Under the pieces are notes generated by a model. It had not been told where the DNA came from and did not search any database. It worked only from the letters and a program-made list of their open reading frames with translations. A program made the translations under genes and the position numbers. Shown here one piece after another: positions 7,575 through 15,073 of a stretch of DNA of 36,997 nucleotides. The stretch lies in assembly GCA_026627345.1 (NCBI GenBank), contig JAPNUP010000153.1, positions 1 to 36,997 on the forward strand, given 5' to 3'. Numbering within the stretch: the first letter of the stretch is position 1; every line of letters begins with the position of its first letter. Source of the DNA: Bacillota bacterium. GTDB lineage: Bacteria; Bacillota; Bacilli; Alicyclobacillales; SLC66.

Positions 7575-8805
7575 AGCGCACGCGTACAGGCAAAGCCAAA
7601 GGACCGCGGAAGACGCCAGATTGTCGCCAGTCGATGTGCTCATAGGCAGGTTCTATACCGATGTAATGGGTGAGTAGCGACTCGATTGCGATCACGCCTT
7701 CCATGCGGGCCAGAGGCGCGCCGATACAGAAATGAGGTCCTGCAGCGAAGGCCAGATGGCGGTTCGGATGTCGCTGTACATCCAGTTGATGAGGGTTTGC
7801 AAAGACGTCTGGGTCGCGATTGGCCGCGCCTAAGAAGACATTGACATTGTCACCGCGCCGTATCACATCTTGGCCGATCACCACATCTTGTGCCGCAAAG
7901 CGATTGGTCAATTGCACCGGGCTTTCAAAGCGCAAAAACTCCTCCACTGCGCTTGGCATTAGCGCGGGCGTCTCTCGTAGTAGCTGGTGTGTGTCGGGGT
8001 GGGCCAACAGCAGCGCGACAGAGTTGCCGATCAAGTTGACCGTGGTCTCATGCCCGGCAAACAGAAGCAATACGCAGGTGGCCAGCAACTCATCCTCGGA
8101 TAGGCGGGTGCCTTGTTCTTCTGCTGCGATCATACTGCTGATGACGTCTGCCTTCGGTGCTTTGCGGCGTGCGCGCACCAGTTGGCGAAAGTAATCCATC
8201 ACCTGCTTGGCCATTTGACCGCCACGCTCAACGGTAGCTTGGTCGACAGATCCGAATTCAAGAGTACTGGAAATCGCCGTGGACCACTCGCGAAACATCG
8301 CTCGGTCTTCTGCAGGTACGCCAAGCATTTCGGCAATGACGATCACAGGTAACGGAAAAGCATAGGCATTAATGAGGTCAAAATGTTCCTGATCGCGCAA
8401 AGGGGTCAGCAAAGACTCGGCAATCGCACTGATGCGCGGTCCTAATCGTTCGATCATACGCGGCGTAAACGCCTGATTGACAAGCGAACGCAGGCGCGTA
8501 TGTGTGGGGGGATCGCGAAACAGCATCCAGTTGTCAAACATCTGATACAGCGGATTGCGCTCAGCGCCGGATGGGCTAGGCGCAACCGATGGGTTTTGCA
8601 TAAGCGTCGTCTGTTCCTTGATAAAGCGGTGGTCTTTCAAGACCATCGCTACATCTTCGTAGCGCGTAAAAAGCCACTCCCGGTAGTGGTCCTTTTCGCT
8701 CAGTAACCGGGGCGCCTGCATTCTCATCTGATCGTACATGGGGTACGGATTGGCCCTAAAAGCAGGCGAGGTAAAATCGAGATCGGCAAGTGCGCCTTCT
8801 GTCAT
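7573..8805 (-). CDS. Cytochrome P450
   Basis: A 410-residue soluble bacterial class I-type P450. The I-helix motif is 'AGHETT', the K-helix ExxR is in 'EEFLRFES', and the heme loop 'FAAGPHFCIG' places the axial thiolate at C360. Length and motifs fit the CYP107-like group, which hydroxylates varied substrates using a ferredoxin/reductase partner. No partner gene lies nearby, so neither the substrate nor the electron donor can be inferred. Start ATG 8805 has GGGAGGG about 9 bases upstream. A possible promoter, TAGGCA-N17-TATGAT, lies upstream on the minus strand but is weak. Confidence 0.95.
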   Translation of the reverse strand: MTEGALADLDFTSPAFRANPYPMYDQMRMQAPRLLSEKDHYREWLFTRYEDVAMVLKDHRFIKEQTTLMQNPSVAPSPSGAERNPLYQMFDNWMLFRDPPTHTRLRSLVNQAFTPRMIERLGPRISAIAESLLTPLRDQEHFDLINAYAFPLPVIVIAEMLGVPAEDRAMFREWSTAISSTLEFGSVDQATVERGGQMAKQVMDYFRQLVRARRKAPKADVISSMIAAEEQGTRLSEDELLATCVLLLFAGHETTVNLIGNSVALLLAHPDTHQLLRETPALMPSAVEEFLRFESPVQLTNRFAAQDVVIGQDVIRRGDNVNVFLGAANRDPDVFANPHQLDVQRHPNRHLAFAAGPHFCIGAPLARMEGVIAIESLLTHYIGIEPAYEHIDWRQSGVFRGPLALPVRVR

Positions 8806-8956
8806 AGTAAAAGCCCTCCCATATGAACGATAGATCGATCATACTACAGATCTTGCCAACTGCCTATGCCCTGTGCGAAATGGCGAACAGTTGCGGTCGC
8901 GCACATTAACCTTCATACTATGAGCGTTCAGACTACATACAGGTGGAGTGATCAGG

Positions 8957-10234
8957 TTGCGCAGTCGGGTGCTTGCGTTTGTAGCCGGGCTGCAATGGCT
9001 CGGCTTCATGTTTGCCAATACAGCCGTCATTCCCCTTTCTGTCGGTGGCGCCTTTCATTTAAGCGGTGCGGCACTGGCCGGGTGTGTGGCGCGTTCGTTT
9101 GTGCTCACAGGGGCCGCCTGTCTCGTACAGGCCCTTTTTGGTCACCGCTTACCACTCATGGAAGGTCAATCAGGCATCTGGTGGGGCGCGATCTTGAGCA
9201 TCGTCGCTACGTTGTCGAGTTCGCATATTCCGCTTGCAGAGGCCGGTGGCGCGATCAGCGCGGGTCTTGTGGTGACAGGGCTTTTGATCATGGTGCTCGG
9301 CGCGCTGGGCATTCATCGTGCGCTAAACCGCATCTTTACGCCGATGGTCATGGCCGTGCTCCTGCTACTGCTGTCCGTGCAACTGATCGACATCTTCTTT
9401 CGCGGCATGTTTGGCATCAGTGACGGCGGTACGATCTCCTTGAAACTCGGTGCCTTGTCTATCGGCTTGGCACTTTTGGTGGGGATCTTGACGGTCGCAG
9501 CCAAAGGGTGGTTGAGCAATTTCTCGATTCTAATCGGCATTGTCGTCGGTTGGTTGTTGTACGCACGGATTTTCGGCGCTACACCTGTGCAAGACCCCAC
9601 TTTCGCCACGATGACTCAGTGGTTTGCGTGGGGGCCATGGAACCTCGATCCAGGCATTGTCGGGGCGGTGATCTTGGTTGGGCTCATCAATATTACCAAT
9701 ACGATTGCCACGTTGCGTGCAGCCGAGATGACATTCGCACCGCCTGTCAGCGCAGCTCAGTATCGACGCTCGTTCATCTCGACAGGCGCGGTGACGGCGA
9801 TCGCTGGGGTGTTCGCAGCGGTGCCGTATGCGCCGTATACGTCGTCCATCGGGTTCCTGCGCACCACCCGCATTTATGACCGCGCGCCTTTTTTGATAGG
9901 CGCGGCTTTGTTTACGGCGATTGGCTTAGTGCCCAGCCTAACCGGATTTTTTGCGACGCTGCCTGTCGGAGTGGGTGACGCCGTGCTGTTTATCGCGTAT
10001 TTGCAGCTTTTTGGCTCAGCGATGCAAACACTCGAAGGCGTGACATTCACGTTTCGAACGATCTTTCGTCTTGCTGTGCCAGCATTGACAGGACTTGCGG
10101 TGCTCAGTTTGCCGGCAGGAACTTTCGCGAACTTGCCGGGATTCTGGCAAGTGGTGCTTGGTAACGGCATGTTGGTGGGCATCTTACTCTCTCTTGTTTT
10201 AGAAAATGTTGTAAAATGGGAGAAGTACGCGTAG
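8957..10234 (+). CDS. NCS2-family purine/pyrimidine permease
   Basis: A 425-residue polytopic membrane protein with about 12-14 hydrophobic segments and the layout of nucleobase:cation symporter-2 proteins (uracil/xanthine permeases). The conserved 'MEGQSGIWWG' in the third segment and 'GLINITNTIATLRAAE' in the middle are visible. It probably imports a nucleobase with a cation; the substrate cannot be read from sequence. TTG at 8957 is the better start because AGGTGGAG lies 8-9 bases upstream, while the GTG at 8948 overlaps that site. The FAH-family gene follows after about 80 bases on the same strand, so the two may form a degradation/import unit. Confidence 0.88.
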   Translation: MRSRVLAFVAGLQWLGFMFANTAVIPLSVGGAFHLSGAALAGCVARSFVLTGAACLVQALFGHRLPLMEGQSGIWWGAILSIVATLSSSHIPLAEAGGAISAGLVVTGLLIMVLGALGIHRALNRIFTPMVMAVLLLLLSVQLIDIFFRGMFGISDGGTISLKLGALSIGLALLVGILTVAAKGWLSNFSILIGIVVGWLLYARIFGATPVQDPTFATMTQWFAWGPWNLDPGIVGAVILVGLINITNTIATLRAAEMTFAPPVSAAQYRRSFISTGAVTAIAGVFAAVPYAPYTSSIGFLRTTRIYDRAPFLIGAALFTAIGLVPSLTGFFATLPVGVGDAVLFIAYLQLFGSAMQTLEGVTFTFRTIFRLAVPALTGLAVLSLPAGTFANLPGFWQVVLGNGMLVGILLSLVLENVVKWEKYA

Positions 10235-10314
10235 CCTTCGGTCATGTGCCCTTTCGTGGTAGTATGAGGGGGAGCTTGGCTTTTGTTCGTTTGTACAGTA
10301 CAGGAGGGATGAAT

Positions 10315-10992
10315 GTGCCGTTATTCAAATCTGCTGCCGACGCCGTGCGCGATGTCCGCAATATCTTTTGCGTAGGGCGAAACTACGGCGAGCACGCGCG
10401 TGAATTGGGGAATGATGTGCCTGCTGAACCGATCATTTTTGGCAAGTCTACGCATGCCGCTATGGCTATTCCTGGGACTGGAATCGTCGATGTCAGTTTG
10501 CCGTCGACGCGAGATAATATTCACTATGAAACAGAAGTTGTCCTGTGGATTTCGCGTGAGTATCAACGCGGCATGAAAGTTTCCGACATGGTCAGCGGCA
10601 TCGCGCTGGGTCTGGACTTGACGGATCGTGACGCGCAGAATCGTCTGAAGGCGCAAGGTCAACCTTGGGAATACGCCAAAGGGTTTCGCCACTCTGCTGT
10701 GTGGACAGACTTTTATAGCGTTACCGAAGCCGAGTGGGACCAAGTGCATCAGACGCCTTTCACGATGGTGCTCGAACGCGGTGGACAGCAACGCGTCGCG
10801 CAAGAAGGGCAGTTGTCAGAGATGATTTTCCCGCTGCAGACGCTGATTGACTACGTCGGACAGCGCTTCTATCTCGCGCCTGGAGACGTGTTGTACACTG
10901 GGACGCCTGCAGGTGTCGGTCCACTACAGACAGGAGATGTTGCGCAACTCTCCTATGGTGATAAGCTCTGGGGCTCCTGCCGGTTCGTGTAA
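10315..10992 (+). CDS. Fumarylacetoacetate hydrolase (FAH)-family protein
   Basis: A 225-residue protein of the FAH superfamily (FAHD1/YisK-like acylpyruvase or oxaloacetate decarboxylase group), which uses Mg2+ or Mn2+ to cleave C-C bonds in diketo acids. The metal ligands are in 'HYETEVVLW' (two acidic residues in E-x-E) and 'GLDLTDRD'. Other family marks are 'GRNYGEHARELGN' at the N-terminus, 'KGFRHSA' in the middle and 'YTGTPAGVGPLQTGD' at the C-terminus. GTG at 10315 is preferred because AGGAGG lies 7 bases upstream; the ATG at 10309 would almost touch that site. The specific substrate is unknown. Confidence 0.88.
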   Translation: MPLFKSAADAVRDVRNIFCVGRNYGEHARELGNDVPAEPIIFGKSTHAAMAIPGTGIVDVSLPSTRDNIHYETEVVLWISREYQRGMKVSDMVSGIALGLDLTDRDAQNRLKAQGQPWEYAKGFRHSAVWTDFYSVTEAEWDQVHQTPFTMVLERGGQQRVAQEGQLSEMIFPLQTLIDYVGQRFYLAPGDVLYTGTPAGVGPLQTGDVAQLSYGDKLWGSCRFV

Positions 10993-11112
10993 ATCAAGAA
11001 AGCTCATCGAGGATGACAGATGCTGGAGTTTGTGAAATACGGGCATTCGCCCTGCCGTAACCCTTTGCGAAGGCATACCTTGCAATATGTCTTCGATAGG
11101 AGGGGATTTCAC

Positions 11113-11217
11113 ATGGGCACCTTTGGTCCGTACACCCAATGGGCAGTTGTGTTCTTGATCATCTTCGTTCTGTTCTTCCTGTTTGTGCCGGCATACGGCG
11201 CTGGCGCAGGTTACTAA
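11113..11217 (+). CDS. 34-residue single-pass membrane mini-protein (YjcZ-like)
   Basis: A very small ORF with an excellent ribosome binding site (AGGAGGGG, 8 bases before ATG 11113). The product has a short polar N-terminus (MGTFGPYTQW), one strongly hydrophobic helix (AVVFLIIFVLFFLFV) and a Gly/Ala/Tyr tail (PAYGAGAGY). Composition and size resemble YjcZ/SscA-type small sporulation proteins of Bacilli, but no diagnostic motif is available at this length. It ends 16 bases before a strong terminator. A longer in-frame start at 11020 lacks a ribosome binding site and adds a charged, non-hydrophobic extension. Confidence 0.7.
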   Translation: MGTFGPYTQWAVVFLIIFVLFFLFVPAYGAGAGY

Positions 11218-11233
11218 GTCGCCAGACTTTCTA

Positions 11234-11280
11234 GAAAACGGGCTGGCTTGGCGGAATATCCGCTAAGCCAGCCCGTTTTC
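11234..11280. terminator. Strong bidirectional terminator
   Basis: A nearly perfect inverted repeat of about 21 bases per arm, with GAAAACGGGCTGGCTT on the left and AAGCCAGCCCGTTTTC on the right. A-rich and T-rich ends serve both directions. It lies between the convergent mini-protein gene and the CocE-type hydrolase gene. Confidence 0.92.
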
Positions 11281-11296
11281 GTGGCTTCCATGAGGG

Positions 11297-13075
11297 TTAT
11301 TTCGGGATAATCGGCAAAAGAATGTGTGACGGGTGCTCGCGGTCGTGATAGACCGACTGTTGCGCGGCAACCGCCGCTTGCGTGCGCTCGCTGCTCTCGC
11401 CAGTATTCAGATTGCGCGACCAGCGCGGAAAGGAGCTGCTGGTGATCACGACGCGCATGCGGTGTCCCGCCTTAAAGACATTGCTGGTCGCCCAGCAGTC
11501 GATGTCGATCGCATACACCTGGCCCGGTTTGACGAGTGTGGGTTCGCTGAGAGAATCGCGGTAGCGTAGGCGGATAATGCCATCGGCGATGTTGTACGAA
11601 CGCCCATCTGGGTGCACATCACATAAACGAGCGACAAAGTCAGTGTCAGGGACGTTGGTGCTGACCCACAGTTTGACCTTGACAGGCCCGGTAACTTCAA
11701 CGTCCGACGTCAGGACATCCGACGTATACACCAGAACGTCATCGCGTTCTTCTACGTGCGCTTGATCCTGTGGTCCTGTGGGAAAGGCGGCTGACATCAA
11801 GAGGTTGCCGCCAGTGGTCAACACAGGGTTAGCCGGGTCGTACACGAAGTGGTCTACATCGGAATTCATGGCGTAACCGCGATCCTCGATTGCCGGTACC
11901 GCAGACTGACGGCCGTCATCCATGGCAAATGACAGAAATCCGTTTCCGGATGCCGTGTTGGCATGTCCACCGCTGTGAAGATACACCGGCGTATAGGTCG
12001 TTTGTGGCAGCGGCCAGTCCTGCGCGAATTGCCAGCGGTTGTCGCCCATGGTGAAGATGCGCACGGGTGGTAGCTGTGCGAAAGCCTGCACATCCGGCGC
12101 CTGACTGCCTTTTAGCTGCCAGTCAAACCACTTGCGATGCAAGGCATTGACGTCGTCTTGCAGTCCTAAAAAGCCGAGTGAGGCGGCAGAACCAAAATCT
12201 AGCGCGCCTACTGCACCGGACTGATTCAGATGCGTCCAAGGCCCAATGATCAGTCGTGCTTCTTGTCCGGCATCGCGCATTTCGCGAAAACTGCGCAGCG
12301 TACTGTCGATGAATACGTCGTACCAGCCGCCGATATGGAGGGCTGGAATCGTGAGTTCTTTGAGGCGGCCGCGAACAGACAGGGCACGCCAATAGTCGTC
12401 GTAGGTGTCATGTGATACTTGCTCAGAGAGAAAGTGCATCCCCACTTTTTCTAGTGGCGCAAACGTGTCAATGGGTAGCTCCCAATACCCTTCCTGCCCC
12501 ATCCGATCGAGATCGTGAAAAATACCTGCAAAGAGAAGTGGGAACTGCGGGTCAGTCGCTTGTCTCCGAGCAAGATCTTGGGCCGCCATGGCCAACTGCC
12601 AACTGCCGATGAGTCCCCATTCAAAAGCGCCTGCCCGATAAACCGGCCCTTCCCAGTGATCGGCATAGGCGATGAGTGGCGCTAAGGCTTTGAGTGCAGG
12701 AGGGTGCATGACAGCGGCTGCCCACTGGGTAAAACCGTAGTAAGAGGCACCAAACATGCCTACAGCGCCAGTCGTATCGGGTAACTGTGCCGCCCACTGG
12801 ACAGTGTCAAAGCCATCCGTGAACTCCTGGTCGTTGTTGCCGTAGTCGCCTTGTGAAGCGAATCGCCCACGAACGTCTTGTACCACGACAATATACCCGG
12901 CTTCGGCCATGCGGACAGGATCCAAAACGAAGGTTGCAGCCATATCTTTACCGTATGGGGTGCGCGTGAGCAAAACCGGATACGGGCCAGAGACGTCAGG
13001 ACGATAGACATTAGCATGTAAAATGACGCCATCGCGCATGGTGGCAGGCACGTTTTTCTCAATGACGATGCGCAC
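11297..13075 (-). CDS. CocE/NonD-family (X-Pro dipeptidyl-peptidase-like) hydrolase
   Basis: A 592-residue alpha/beta hydrolase with the CocE-type layout: an N-terminal catalytic domain and a C-terminal jelly-roll (PepX-C) domain ending in 'RWSRNLNTGE'. The nucleophile elbow 'GASYYG' gives S111, and 'GGWYDVF' and 'GPWTH' supply the probable catalytic Asp and His regions. Family members hydrolyse X-Pro peptides, cocaine or cephalosporin side chains, so it acts as an esterase, amidase or peptidase of unknown substrate. There is no signal peptide. GTG 13075 is chosen because GAGGAGG lies 7 bases upstream. The ATG at 13111 overlaps a TATAAT box (13110-13115) and cannot be the start if that promoter is used. 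Confidence 0.9.
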   Translation of the reverse strand: MRIVIEKNVPATMRDGVILHANVYRPDVSGPYPVLLTRTPYGKDMAATFVLDPVRMAEAGYIVVVQDVRGRFASQGDYGNNDQEFTDGFDTVQWAAQLPDTTGAVGMFGASYYGFTQWAAAVMHPPALKALAPLIAYADHWEGPVYRAGAFEWGLIGSWQLAMAAQDLARRQATDPQFPLLFAGIFHDLDRMGQEGYWELPIDTFAPLEKVGMHFLSEQVSHDTYDDYWRALSVRGRLKELTIPALHIGGWYDVFIDSTLRSFREMRDAGQEARLIIGPWTHLNQSGAVGALDFGSAASLGFLGLQDDVNALHRKWFDWQLKGSQAPDVQAFAQLPPVRIFTMGDNRWQFAQDWPLPQTTYTPVYLHSGGHANTASGNGFLSFAMDDGRQSAVPAIEDRGYAMNSDVDHFVYDPANPVLTTGGNLLMSAAFPTGPQDQAHVEERDDVLVYTSDVLTSDVEVTGPVKVKLWVSTNVPDTDFVARLCDVHPDGRSYNIADGIIRLRYRDSLSEPTLVKPGQVYAIDIDCWATSNVFKAGHRMRVVITSSSFPRWSRNLNTGESSERTQAAVAAQQSVYHDREHPSHILLPIIPK

Positions 13076-13109
13076 AGGGAAGCCTCCTCGACGGCTGCAA
13101 GATGCATCC

Positions 13110-13115
13110 ATTATA
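13110..13115 (-). promoter_or_regulatory. -10 box of the CocE-type hydrolase gene
   Basis: A perfect TATAAT on the minus strand, 35 bases before the GTG start. No good -35 hexamer is present at the usual distance, so the promoter may be weak or need an activator. Confidence 0.5.
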
Positions 13116-13162
13116 CCGCATGCGAGGGATGTCAGGCAGGGAAATCGGGGACGAGTATGGTA

Positions 13163-13302
13163 GGATGGACGCTAAACACGGTGCTGTCGCACCAGCGTCC
13201 ACGGGAAGAATAAGCGGCTGCGCCGTTATTCTGGATGAACGCTAAACACGGTGCTGTCGCACCAGCGTCCACGGGAAGAATAAGCGGCTACGCCGTTATT
13301 CC
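13163..13302. repeat. Tandem double-hairpin repeat, copies B1 and B2 (70-base period)
   Basis: Two 70-base units (about 13163-13232 and 13233-13302) that are almost identical. Each holds an outer stem GGACGCT/AGCGTCC around the inner hairpin GGTGC-tgtc-GCACC, then a second hairpin GAATAAgCGGC...GCCGTTATTC. B2 has one mismatch in the outer stem (GAACGCT). A third, truncated start (13303-13320) matches the first 18 bases of the unit at 15 positions. The array lies between the divergent CocE-type hydrolase gene and pgpA and ends about 25 bases before the pgpA ribosome binding site. Confidence 0.92.
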
Positions 13303-13340
13303 GGACGTTAAACATGATGCAGGAAATGAGGGTTTGGACA

Positions 13341-13868
13341 GTGGCATCTTTTGTACCGAGTAAAGAGATTCGCGAAGCGACGCTGGCTGCACTGGCTAAG
13401 CGAGGCGTGGCATTAGAAGAGATTGCGGAGTTGACTTTGTTTTTACAAAAGGATTATGTGCCGGGCCTTTGTTTGGAGACATGTCTGATGAGCGTACAGC
13501 ATGTGCTCGAGAAGCGCGAAGTGCAAAATGCGATCTTGACAGGCATCGAGCTTGATGAGCTGGCAGAACGCGGGCAACTGTCGCAACCGCTGCAAACGAT
13601 GATTGAAGCCGATGAAAGCCTGTACGGTGTGGACGAAATCCTCGCGTTGTCGATTCTGAACATCTACGGGAGCATCGGCTACACGAATTACGGCTACATC
13701 GACAAACTCAAAGTTGGTGTCCTGCAAAGGCTCAATGACAAGTCGTCCGGGCAAGTTCACGCGTTCCTCGATGATCTGGTCGGCGCTGTGGCGGCAGCCG
13801 CGGCCAGTCGGATCGCCCATCATCATCGCGGCGAATTGGAGCGCGCAGCCGAGCAGCAGACTGACTGA
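13341..13868 (+). CDS. pgpA: Phosphatidylglycerophosphatase A family protein (YpjQ-like)
   Basis: A 175-residue protein of the PgpA superfamily in the Firmicutes YpjQ form. Family segments seen are 'IAELTLFLQKDYVPGL', 'REVQNAILTGIELDELAERGQLS', 'DESLYGVDEILALSI', 'NYGYIDKLKVG' and 'FLDDLVGAVAAAAASRIAH'. PgpA enzymes dephosphorylate phosphatidylglycerophosphate at the membrane during phospholipid synthesis; for the YpjQ group this activity is less well shown. GTG 13341 is chosen because GAGGG lies 8 bases upstream. The ATG at 13314 falls inside the truncated repeat unit, has no ribosome binding site and would add nine residues outside the family alignment. Confidence 0.85.
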   Translation: MASFVPSKEIREATLAALAKRGVALEEIAELTLFLQKDYVPGLCLETCLMSVQHVLEKREVQNAILTGIELDELAERGQLSQPLQTMIEADESLYGVDEILALSILNIYGSIGYTNYGYIDKLKVGVLQRLNDKSSGQVHAFLDDLVGAVAAAAASRIAHHHRGELERAAEQQTD

Positions 13869-13875
13869 ACAACAA

Positions 13876-13894
13876 GGGGGCGACAAAGGCCCCC
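13876..13894 (-). terminator. Possible terminator of the fluoride-channel operon
   Basis: GGGGGC-gacaaag-GCCCCC between the convergent pgpA and fluC genes. On the minus strand the stem is followed by CTTGTTGTT, a mildly U-rich tail, so it could end the leftward operon. The tail is poor for the rightward direction. Confidence 0.5.
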
Positions 13895-13896
13895 CG

Positions 13897-14259
13897 CTAG
13901 ATGGACAACCCGAGCCATGCGCCGAGCAGTCCGAACAGGATACTGGCAGCCAGATAGCTGAACATGGTCAGAAAAGCCCGGCGATCGGTCAAGGTAATCG
14001 ACTCGAACATGAAAGTAGAAAAAGTGGTATAAGCGCCTAAAAATCCGATGCCGACAGCGCTTCGCAACCAATAGTCGAATACGTTGTTTGGGCGCGCTGC
14101 GGCTGTGACAAAACCGAGTAAAAAGGCTCCGGTTATATTGATGAGAAAGGTCGCTAGTGGATAGTTCGCTTTCCAGAAGCGTCCGATCAGATTCGTGATC
14201 GCAAAGCGCGTCCATGCGCCGAAGATTCCGCCTACGGCGACCCCTGCCCACTCGATCAT
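13897..14259 (-). CDS. fluC: Fluoride ion channel FluC/CrcB, subunit 1
   Basis: A 120-residue four-helix membrane protein that exports fluoride. Typical marks are 'GGIFGAWTRFAI' in helix 1, 'GAFLLGF' after 'LATFLINIT' in helix 2, and 'GAYTTFSTFMFE' in helix 3, which carries the Phe residues lining the fluoride path and the region of the central Na+ site. It overlaps the upstream fluC copy by 4 bases (ATGA), so translation is coupled. Firmicutes often encode two FluC proteins side by side that assemble as an antiparallel heterodimer, and this pair fits that pattern. A fluoride riboswitch heads the operon. Confidence 0.95.
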   Translation of the reverse strand: MIEWAGVAVGGIFGAWTRFAITNLIGRFWKANYPLATFLINITGAFLLGFVTAAARPNNVFDYWLRSAVGIGFLGAYTTFSTFMFESITLTDRRAFLTMFSYLAASILFGLLGAWLGLSI

Positions 14260-14681
14260 ACGGCTGCCTCCTTCTTTTCCCCGCCGAGTCGTGCTCCTAG
14301 AAAAGCGAAGGCAAAACCACCGAGTAGACTGAGCACTAGATAGACAATGGCCTCCGCCGCTTTACCCTTGTGAAAGAGTTTGACGGTCTCCACCGAGAAT
14401 GTGGAAAATGTCGTGTAGGCCCCGATGACACCCGTGCCGAGTCCGGCGCGAAACCACTGTGGCACGCGCCATTTCCAAATCGAGATCGTATAAAACCAGG
14501 CGAGAAAGAAGCTTCCGCTCCAGTTGATGATCAGGGTTGCCAGCGGGAACGACTGAAGACTTGGCACCAACAACTCAACGCCTTCTCGCAAAGGCGCGCC
14601 GATGAGACCGCCGAGACCGACCGCTGCGTACTGTTTGAGAGGCTCCAGCCAGTTTCTTTTGGAGGAGTGGATGGTGTCCAT
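14256..14681 (-). CDS. fluC: Fluoride ion channel FluC/CrcB, subunit 2
   Basis: A 141-residue second FluC paralogue with an N-terminal extension of about 15 polar residues. Visible marks are 'AAVGLGGLIGAPLREGVE' in helix 1, 'LATLIINWSGSFFLAWF' in helix 2 and 'GAYTTFSTFSVETVKL' in helix 3. Its helix-1 motif has P-L in place of the usual W/L-T-R-F/Y order, a difference common in the second partner of paired FluC proteins. Start ATG 14681 has AAAGGAG about 7 bases upstream; the longer in-frame start at 14732 would overlap the preceding gene and lacks a site. It probably pairs with the overlapping downstream copy to expel fluoride that enters as HF at low pH. Confidence 0.94.
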   Translation of the reverse strand: MDTIHSSKRNWLEPLKQYAAVGLGGLIGAPLREGVELLVPSLQSFPLATLIINWSGSFFLAWFYTISIWKWRVPQWFRAGLGTGVIGAYTTFSTFSVETVKLFHKGKAAEAIVYLVLSLLGGFAFAFLGARLGGEKKEAAV

Positions 14682-14700
14682 TGCATGGCTCCTTTGCCGG

Positions 14701-14943
14701 TTATGACTCGATCTGACGGATCGAGCCTTCAAGGCTCCCGTCTTCTCGCGTCCCTATGATGGTAACAGCCAAACTGTCGCCTTCTTGCAGTTTCTGCGCT
14801 GGGTGCTCAATCTCGAACCAAGCGATCTCGGCGAGGGGAATCCATACTGCTGTACCACTGCCCGTGCGGATCCACGCGCCTGTTTCATCGAGTTCAAAGA
14901 CGTGCCCCTCGATGCGTGTACCCACTATGTCGTTTTTCGCCAT
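14701..14943 (-). CDS. Small S1-like/OB-fold protein, first gene of the fluoride operon
   Basis: An 80-residue protein with a strong ribosome binding site (AAGGAGGG, 7 bases before ATG 14943). The pattern 'VGTRIEGHVFELDETGAWIRT' followed by 'AVWIPLAEIAWFEIEHPAQKLQEGDSLAVTIIGTREDGSLEGSI' follows the strand order of an S1 RNA-binding domain: G-x-V, G-A-x-[VI], I-P-x-x-E and G-D-x-[LV]. No catalytic motif is present. It lies directly behind the fluoride riboswitch and 19 bases before the first fluC gene, so it is controlled with them. Its role is unknown; RNA binding is a family-based guess from sequence pattern alone. Confidence 0.75.
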   Translation of the reverse strand: MAKNDIVGTRIEGHVFELDETGAWIRTGSGTAVWIPLAEIAWFEIEHPAQKLQEGDSLAVTIIGTREDGSLEGSIRQIES

Positions 14944-14970
14944 CAGAGACCCTCCTTCTATAACATAAAG

Positions 14971-15018
14971 GCCCCGACAAGATTAGCCCTGCGCTGTGCG
15001 CGGACGTCTTGTAGGGGC
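14971..15018 (-). terminator. Riboswitch expression-platform hairpin
   Basis: On the minus strand GCCCC-u-ACAAGA (the 3' end of the aptamer) can pair with UCUUGU-c-GGGGC (14971-14982) around a loop that holds a small GCGC-aca-GCGC stem. The tail is CCUUUAUGUUAU, so the U-run is short. Because the 5' arm contains the conserved CCUAC end of the aptamer, folding is mutually exclusive with the ligand-bound aptamer, as expected of a fluoride ON switch. The terminator strength is uncertain. Confidence 0.65.
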
Positions 15019-15055
15019 TATCATCCGAATATCGGCTTACGCGAGCTCCATCGCT
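15011..15055 (-). ncRNA. Fluoride riboswitch (crcB motif) aptamer
   Basis: Read on the minus strand, the aptamer begins AGCGAUGGAGCUCGC, giving stem GCGA/UCGC with the conserved GAUGG. It continues UAA, the hairpin CCGA-uau-UCGG, and then UGAUAGCCCCUAC with the conserved UGAU and CCUAC. The pseudoknot GGAGCU/AGCCCC pairs except for one A-C mismatch. This matches the order of elements in the known crcB fluoride aptamer. It lies upstream of an operon that encodes two FluC fluoride channels, which is independent support. Confidence 0.87.
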
Positions 15056-15073
15056 ATGAGATTCTCACGAGCT

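Noticed and set aside
13163-13302. CRISPR array
   Set aside because: Two 70-base units in direct contact with no spacers and no cas genes. They are palindromic tandem repeats.
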